Source: Sthenelais limicola (lineage: Eukaryota; Annelida; Polychaeta; Phyllodocida; Sigalionidae). From it: a stretch of 64,000 nt of DNA. The position numbers were made by a program, and so were the translations under genes. The number at the start of each line of letters is the position of its first letter. Position 1 is the first letter of the stretch. The stretch spans positions 153,816,517-153,880,516 of the forward strand of contig OW804095.1 of the NCBI GenBank assembly GCA_942159475.1, written 5' to 3'. Shown piece after piece: positions 12,201-21,200 of this stretch. Under the pieces are notes generated by a model that saw only the letters and a list, made by a program, of their open reading frames with translations, ran no database searches and had not been told where the DNA came from.

Positions 12201-15200
12201 CGCAACTTTCAGACATTGGGATACTATTTCTTTATTCTAGTACGCAACTTTCAGACATTGGGATACTATTTCTTTATTCTAGTACACAACTTTCAGACAT
12301 TGGGATGCTATTTCTTTATTCTAGTACACAACTTTCAGACATTGGGATACTATTTCTTTATTCTAGTACACAACTTTCAGACATTGGGATGCTATTTCTT
12401 TATTCTAGTACACAACTTTCAGACATTGGGATGCTATTTCTTTATTCTAGTACACAACTTTCAGACATTGGGATACTATTTCTTTATTCTAGTACGCAAC
12501 TTTCAGACATTGGGATGCTATTTCTTTATTCTAGTACAAAACGATACATCCCCTAAAAGCTATATCTCGGCTGTATCTTTTGGCATACTAATTGACTTGT
12601 ATCATGACTTTGTATCTTTGTGTAAGAATAAACACTTCTGAACTGGTTTCATCTTTCAAGCTAGTGTGTTATAATTACCTTAGTAGAGGAATCTCAAAAT
12701 TAATGATAGATCAAATGTATAAATGAGGTAAACTGTAATGATCTGTTGAATGTTTCTGTTGTGTACATCAGGTATCCCTACAGCCACTGACAGTACAACA
12801 CATGAGCCAACATCAACTCCACCTCGTCATTATGCAATACCAAAAACAGGTAAGTGATTTCATGAGTTCATCTTTCTCTGTGCCAAGGATTGAGTGAACT
12901 CTGTCTTTAAAACTGATTTCTTGTATTTACATTGTGGAGTAAAAGGCAATGGGCTGAGGAGACCCAGGTCTCACTACAAATCTCTTATAATAAATGTAGT
13001 ATGTGACCTCTGCAAAACGCGCTGCAAAACGCTCTGCAAAAACAGGTCTTATGTAACCTGTTCTTGCTGAGCAGGTCACATAAATACTCCAGGTTAGTAA
13101 TAAGTTACTTGAATTTGAACATTTGTAGTTCTACAGAGTAGAGACATTGAAAAGGTTTCTAAGTCAGAGAAACGTTGTGTTTTAGGTTCGTTTAATGAAT
13201 CCTTCACTGGCCAAGTTCCTGTACATTTATACCCCCTGGGTACCTCCCGCATGAGGGGTGGGTCAGTATGTATGACGTAATCATAACGCAAGGTTATGTC
13301 ATAAAAAGGTACAGAATAATTTCTACACTAAGAATCGCATAAGTATAAGTCATAGTTACATAATAAAAGGACAAATATGATAATAATAATAATTTCACAA
13401 ATTACAAACATACAAGAAAATCAATAATTGTATTCCCCACTCCCCTTCCCTCTGGTGATATTTAATGGCCCTCCCTTATACTAGCCCCCTCTGACAAGTA
13501 TGGGCAGCTTGTGTGTATTGGGATAGGGTATTAAGTCTTAGGCTTATGGTCCCCCAATTGGTCTGATTATTTATTTATTTGCGTCCCTCCCCTTTTGTTA
13601 TGCTGTAGTTAGAAGAATGACTCCCCCCCAATTACGCCGTCTGTTACAGTGTGATTATAAAACCTTATCCCCTGGTCCACATTTAATTACTCAGATAATT
13701 GCAGGTACAGGTAATTACCAAGGTGGGTTGTATTGTTGGTCAGTTCTTTCCTACGGTACTGCAGCCTTCCCTTAATTAGTTAATTTACTTGACTGAAGTG
13801 TCACTAGAAATTCGGGTTACCGACGCCATTTTAGCTAAGATAAACTATTGGAAACATTGATAATTTTACAGTCGTCCATACCTTTTTGTTCAGACTATAC
13901 CCAGTCTGAACATCAACAATTAAAATTAAAATTATGTGCATTAATCTATCTAATCACACGTGAATGTCCTATACGTCAGTTCTACTGTTCATTGTTTCTA
14001 CGTATACTGAATATTCTCTCTTGTTCGTACGATAAGGGTTCGCTAGTCAGTTCTCCTTTTCTTCCTAGTTATCCGCTCTAGTGTCAACCTTGACACTAGG
14101 CGGTGCACTTCCATTTCGTCACTTTCCCAGTCGCTGGGTGTCGGTATGACTATCCTCCGTTCATGGAGATATTGCCTGGTCCCCCTGTCTATTTCTGGAG
14201 TCACGCACGGACTCATCCTACACTATAGACATTAGCCAGAGGTGGGGGACCCGGTCACTTCTGGTGTCATGGCGCCGTCTTCGATCCGGCGTTGTATGTG
14301 AAGTAATGTTTTACCTCTAAACTTCTTTAGAGAATCCGTACAGGCCTATTGCTGCCTGCCTGTAAGGACCTAGGAGTGGATTAATCGTGGTGGGTTCTAT
14401 ATTATTCGTCCCTGTGTTCTCATTGCAAGAGAGATTGGTAGTTTTAGATACAGCCTTCAGACGTTTCTGCTCCTCGTGTGTGGATATGAACGTCAGGTAG
14501 CTTGCTGCTCGTGATAAGGTTGGTGTACCTGTGCTTAGTCCTCTCTTCCTTTTCTGGCCCCTCTTTCGACAACAACTCCACGCCCCCATCACTGGGAGGA
14601 GTTGACACATTCTCCTTTGATCTTTCCTGGTTTTTCTAGTTATTATGATAAGGGCTGCACAAATGAGGCTAATCGTAATTGTTATGGCAGTGGCAATGAG
14701 CGTAACCTTGTGGGTCTGGAAGAATTTGTTTGGCGTGATTACGGGGCTAAGTTGTACATGAATCAAGGGTATTTCTGCTCTTCTTGAAAATCTTAGGTCT
14801 TCTGCTAGGGGTGTGTCTGAAATGATGGGCGTAGTAATATTCAAGCTAGGCAATTGTATGGGTTGCGGGCTTGGTAGTTTCAGTTCTTCCCTGACTTTGT
14901 ACACACCTTTTACTCTCCAGTTCTTATGTTCCAGGGAGCAGCCAGCCTCCACGTTCATACGTATGGGTTTAAGTACCTGGCGTATTACTGGATGTTGACC
15001 CGGGCATCGATGTGTGATTTCCGATTTGATGTAAGGTATGATGATCACTGTAGACAGGTAATCAAGGTCTCTGAAGACGACACACGTCTGGTTACCCTGT
15101 TGTTCAATTTTTGCTTGACAATGATTCGGAGTACGGCCTGTCAATATTTCACTTTCACATGTTAGGCCTAATAATTCTACTGTGGCGGTGCACACTCGGG

Positions 15201-18200
15201 GTTGCCATCCCATGCATTGTTGAGGGTTAAAGGTTCTACGTGAGAGACTGTCCAAGGCAACCTCTGGTTTGCCTAATATAGTACGTAAATAACCACCTTC
15301 AATTGGTATAGGAAAATATTGTAATTTATAATGTAAATAACGGGTTGGTGCAATAGCTGGAATGACCACTTGATAGACTATTTCATGATCCTGGTCTATC
15401 ATCATTTTTGTATGGCAGTTTTGGTAGTGCCATCTCAAGGGTGCATGTTCATGGCCAGCCTCCCTGATTTTACCCAATATTTCTGCTAAGTAATTAAGGG
15501 GTAAAATCTCATCCGATAGTTGTCCCTGTTCGAGCTGTAGTCTCTGACGATGAAACAGGTCAGTGAGTCTGTGGTATACCAACATGGCTTGGTCGATGGC
15601 GTAGATGAGATTATCGATCTCCCTTCTCATGTGTAGTCTATGAATTCGTTTTCCGTCTTCGCTGAGATGTGTGAGGACCGAAATAATCTGTCTGTTGATA
15701 TTTTCCGCTTCTTCTTGTAACTTAGCAATGTCCATTCTATTTTCTTTAACATATAGGCGGGTCTCGTTGACAACAGATATCATAGCCTCCTGATGATGAC
15801 CCATGGCGAGTGCATTCTCCTGAGTGTCCATTACTGCTTTGGCAAGAGTGCGCACCTGACCCTCTGTGGCCGTGCCGAACAGAAGATGGGAGAGGGAGCC
15901 TATGAAGTCAAATGGACTGGTATCTCTCCCGCTTTGCTGGTGGTTCAGTTGTTCTTTGGTGTTCCACTGGTAGTGCCTCTTCTGTCGAGGTGTGTGTTCT
16001 CTTCACTCGCCTGCGTGTGCTTACTCCCACGTCTTCAGGTGTGTTATGCCACGCTGGTAGGGGGATAGGCCGCTTCTTGGCAGAGGTGCTTGGTGCTTGA
16101 TCTGGCCTGGGGTCGTTGTGACTGCCTGCTTCCGATAGCTCGTCCGCTATTGGTTCTGGAACAGCTGGGGGTGTGTCTTCGGTGCGGCCTGCAGGTGTAG
16201 GAACTGTATCTGGAAATATAGGCATTACCCCTTGTTCAATCTCCCCACGCCGTAATTTCTCCAATTTACTTTGTTTTGGGCGGGTGTGTCGATTTCTAAG
16301 GGTGTCCCATTCTAAATCTGGTGATACTAGTTTTACTCTTTCCCTATTGATATTCTTAATTTCCTGGTTTTGCCCTACTACTGTGATTACCTTCCCCCTT
16401 ATTCTAGCTATTGTGTACCCATGGTCCCAGTTAGGGTCGAGGGGGGCAGCATTATGATGGTGAATAACGACTGAGTCCCCCACATGTAATTCTCCCACAT
16501 TGGCTTGTTCTCTCAAGCGTTTATAATTTGCTTGTCTGCTCTGGTCAGTATTTTCGGCAGCTTCCCTAAATGCTTCTGCGAGCCTGGTTAACCTAGTGCC
16601 TAATACATCTTCACTAGCTTCTTCTGGTAGGGGGAATAATTTACTGAGAGGGTTTTTTGGTTTTCTCCCATAAGTGAGGAAATACGGGGAGTACCCAGAA
16701 ACGGCCGAGGTTGATATTCTGTGTGCCCACAGGGTGGGACCCAAGAAATCTTCCCATTCCTGCGGTCTGGCGTTCACAAATTTCCTCAAAATAGCTTTAA
16801 ACGATCTGTGGAAACGTTCACATTTTCCGTTGGATTGGGGCCTAAAGGGCGATGCGTGGCGTACATCGACTCCCAACCCTCTAAGATAACCCTCTACTAC
16901 TCTATTCTTGAATTCCTTACCCTGGTCTGTGATGATTATTTCTGGGGTGCCGTATCTTGGCATGTATTCATTTGAGAGGAAATTGAGTACCACTTGAGCC
17001 GTTTTGTTTGCTAAAGGTTTAACTTCTACCCACCCTGTGCAATGATCTATGACAGTGAGGATGAACTTATGGCCATAGGATGAGGTTGGGAAGGGGCCAC
17101 ACATATCCATCCCCAATATTTGGCCTGGATATTGTGCAATTGGCATAGCGGTTGGTGGGGCTCTGTCCTTATTGTCTCTATTGACGGCACAACGAGCACA
17201 CCTTGATATCACCAAAAAAACATCTTGTCGCATGTTTGGCCATTTGTAGGCTTCCTTAAGCCTATCAATAGTTTTCTGCATCCCTTGGTGTCCTACCTCT
17301 GTATGGGCTCGTCTAATTACCCTTCCCCTAGCTGATTTAGGTAGTACTAGTCTGGGGTACTCAGGCTTTCCTGGTGGGGGAATTAGCGTATAAAGAAGAC
17401 CCTCATGTACAATGTACCCGTCCTCTTCTTCCTGGCCCAGTGCATATTCTGGCATTTCTTGTTGTTCAACTTGGATCTGTTCCCGTTCTAACTGATCAAA
17501 ATCCCAGGGAATTTCTTCTATCTCTTCTATTGCTCCCATTTCCCCCCCGAAAGAACTTTCCTCGTCTTCTTGTTTAACTAGGGTGGGTTTCAATCTCGAT
17601 AGCATATCTGCCCTGACGTTATTCACCCCTTTTCTGTATTCTATGGGAGCGCCGTATTCTGCTAGTAATACGGCCCATCTTTGGATGCGTGTATTTTTTA
17701 TTTCCGATAGAAACAGACTTTTCAGGGGTCTATGGTCCGAGTAGATTGTAAAGTCTGCGCCATATAAGTAAGGCCGTAGCTTTTTGAGAGCGTGTATAAC
17801 AGCAAAAGCTTCCTTCTCAATTGTGGACCAACGTAACGCTGCTCCAGATAACTGTTTACTGACATATTGTATAGGTCTTTCTATCCCATCTGCATCTTTC
17901 TGACAGAGAATCGCGCCACAAGAAAAATCGCTAGCATCCGCATGTAATTGGTAGGGTTCTGTTAGTTTGGGATAAGCCATGATGCGATCAGAGACTAGGG
18001 CCTCTTTAAGTTCAAACCACGCTCTGTGCTCGGCCTCCCCCCATTGGAACTTTGCGTATTTTTTCGTGAGCTGTACTAATGGGTATGAGATTCTTGCATA
18101 GTTGGGTATGCACTGACGGTAGTAGCCAGTCATACCTAAGAAGGATCTGACTGCTTTAACTGAATCTGGAGGTGCCATGTTTTTGATTGCATTGGTTTTA

Positions 18201-21200
18201 TCGGGGTCGGAGCTAATCCCTTTCCCTGCCTGATACCACATAGCCTAGCAGCTTGACTTCTTCTCTCTGAAAGTCGCATTTGCTGGCTTTCACAGTCAAA
18301 TTGTTTTCCTGTAACTTCTGGAATACAATTTTCAGATGTTGTTCATGTTCTTCCTCGTTTGCCGAGTAAACTACAATATCATCAATGAACACAAACACAA
18401 ATTTTCCAATACAATCGGCAAATACATGGTTCATCATCCGCTGGAATACAGCTGGTGCATTGCACAGTCCAAATGGCATGCGCTTAAATTGAAACAAACC
18501 TCTATGGCAGACAAAGGCGGTTTTCTCTCTACTATTTACATCTACTTCTACCTGCCAATACCCTGATTTTAAATCTAGGGTGCTGAATACAGTGGCCCCC
18601 CCCCAGTCCATCGAAAAATATCCTGGATATTTGGTAGTGGATGTGCGTCTTTCTTGGTGATGGAATTAACTTTCCTGAAGTCTACACAAAATCTAGTGTC
18701 ACCAGTTTTCTTTGGTACTAAATGGACTGGGCTGGCCCATGGTGAGGAGCTAGGCTCAATAATACCTTCCGCTAACATCTTATCTACTTCTTGATCAATA
18801 AGCAAACGTTTTGTGAGGGGTACACGGTAAGGTTGCTGTCTAATTGGGGCAGCCCCCCCTGTATCTATTTCTAGAGAGACTACAGGAGTTGCGGCTAAAG
18901 TGGCGTTACCTTCTCCAAATGCCTGGGGAAAAGCTAGCTGCCAGAATTCAGAGACTGCGGTGGCTTCAGCCATCATTCTATCTTCTTTCCCCCCTGTCTG
19001 CTGCAGAATAATTAACCCCTTCTAAGGTAACTGTCCTGTCTCTAAAGTTCACTATACTATGGAGTAATTCCAGAACATCTGCACCCAAAAGGACATCATG
19101 GTGCATTTGTTCGACTACATAAACTGGAAATGCTCGTCCTCCTAAGTCTACTATACTTTGCCCTAGTGTAGGGATCTCGTGCCCACTAAGAGAGCGTAAA
19201 TATTCTCCCTTAGTGCAGATTGGGGCTCTATGTTTAGTTTTGCAAAATAATTTCCAAATATCGCTGCGAAACATTGATCTACTTGCGCCGGAGTCGACTA
19301 GGGTTTTCCTACTTTGACCTGCAATATCTAGGAAAATACATAAGCGTCGATCCGGCGACCTTATTCCCCCTGGTCGGAGTGATCGGGGTTCCTCATGGCT
19401 GCTATTACTGCAGCTTGAATCTGTGCATACCTAGTTGGGCATTCCCTAGCAAAATGGCCCTCCTTACCACATTCGTAACATTTGTTTGGGCCCCTGAATC
19501 GCTTATTCTGGTTTGTTCCCCCTTTCCCTTGTTTCTCCCCTTGATTATCCTTATGCTGTACTTCATTGTGATTTTGACCCCTGTTTACCACATTCGTCTG
19601 GTTTGCAGCCATAGGCAGCATGTTCGGTGGTTGATAATAGGGCATATACATGTGCGGCGTGTAAGGTGGGGAGCAGAGACAGGTTGCGGGGCTAGGTCTG
19701 GGTTGGCAAGCACTGTTAATGTTTGATTTATCATTTTTTAGTTGTGCTACTTCTTTACAAAGGTCAGCTATCATTTTCTCTAATTTACCATTACTTTCAT
19801 TAACTCTAGGTGGTGGTAGTGCACCAATTTCCATCGGCTCTTCGCGTCTCATTCCCCGTGAGGGAATTGCTGCTAAGGCCGATGTATGCGCAGCGGCGCT
19901 GGCTGTATTGATAGTGTCTATTAAGTTAGGTGGTCTGTCTGCAAACACATCCCTACGGACTTGTTCATCCCTCAGACCAGTGATAAATGTGCGTACTACA
20001 TTTTCCTTAACAATTTCGTTATTCAGGCGCGCTTCGCCATAAGCACGTTGTGCTGCTAATAAAAATTGTCTTCCATATGTTTTTGCATCTTGGTATTTCT
20101 TTTGTACAATTTCTGATAAGCCCGCCCGGAGCAGTTGTTCTTCTTCCTCATTCATAAAAAGTCTAATGATCTCTGCTCTAACGTTAACCCATGTACGCTG
20201 TGGTTCTTCGATATTTTCAAGATAATGTGTGATACACCTGGCTAAGGCACCCTGCGCTAAACATCCTACCAGTTCAATAATCAGAATATCGTTAGCATTA
20301 CAATAACGTCTAGCCCTTTCTAGCCCATCTAACCATTCCCTCAAGGAACCCTTGTCTGAACCATCGTTCGTGCCAAGCGTGTTCCCATGCCTCTCAAGCC
20401 TTCGTCTAACTTCCTTGACTTCAGCTACATCTGCCAACCTCTCGTTAGGTTGTTGAGGGGCAGCCGGTTGTTGTGGGGGTGGTACTACGTTTTCGTTATT
20501 TGGATTTGCCATTATGCTAAGTGTATAATTTTCTGTTTTACAGGTGTGAATTGAACTGGTACATTAGTCGCCTGTTGGACGTCCCAGTGTTAAGTGTATC
20601 GCACTAACATTAAACTTCAATCATAGCGTTACTGCTATACATGTCACCTTAGTGGTGAGAAAGCTTGCTTGCCAGACCCGGGACCCGCATCCCAAAGTAA
20701 TGCCTATACTCACCGATGAAGTTCTGCTATAACTAGCTAGGCTAGTGCTGTTCCTTCCAATCCATGAATTCCTTTTGGAAATTCTATGTCCACTTCGTGT
20801 TTTGTCGCCACTGAAAAGGTTTCTAAGTCAGAGAAACGTTGTGTTTTAGGTTCGTTTAATGAATCCTTCACTGGCCAAGTTCCTGTACATTTATACCCCC
20901 TGGGTACCTCCCGCATGAGGGGTGGGTCAGTATGTATGACGTAATCATAACGCAAGGTTATGTAATAAAAAGGTACAGAATAATTTCTACACTAAGAATC
21001 GCATAAGTATAAGTCATAGTTACATAATAAAAGGACAAATATGATAATAATAATAATTTCACAAATTACAAACATACAAGAAAATCAATAATTGTATTCC
21101 CCACTCCCCTTCCCTCTGGTGATATTTAATGGCCCTCCCTTATACTAGCCCCCTCTGACAAGTACGGGCAGCTTGTGTGTATTGGGATAGGGTATTAAGT

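Larger units (their letters stand above)
10758..12771 (+). other. Intron 2 of the plus gene
   Basis: It carries a family B MITE (10806-11155), an 11 bp tandem array and a 42 bp tandem array. A 262-codon open frame here is only the 42 bp repeat read through. Confidence 0.5.

Noticed and set aside
11768..12641. Two long open frames (262 and 281 codons) of 14-residue repeats
   Set aside because: They are the 42 bp minisatellite read in two frames; unit length is a multiple of three and they lie inside an intron.
13094..13291. Small minus-strand ORF repeated at 20737-20955
   Set aside because: It lies mainly in the two LTRs; the repetition reflects LTR duplication, not a gene family.
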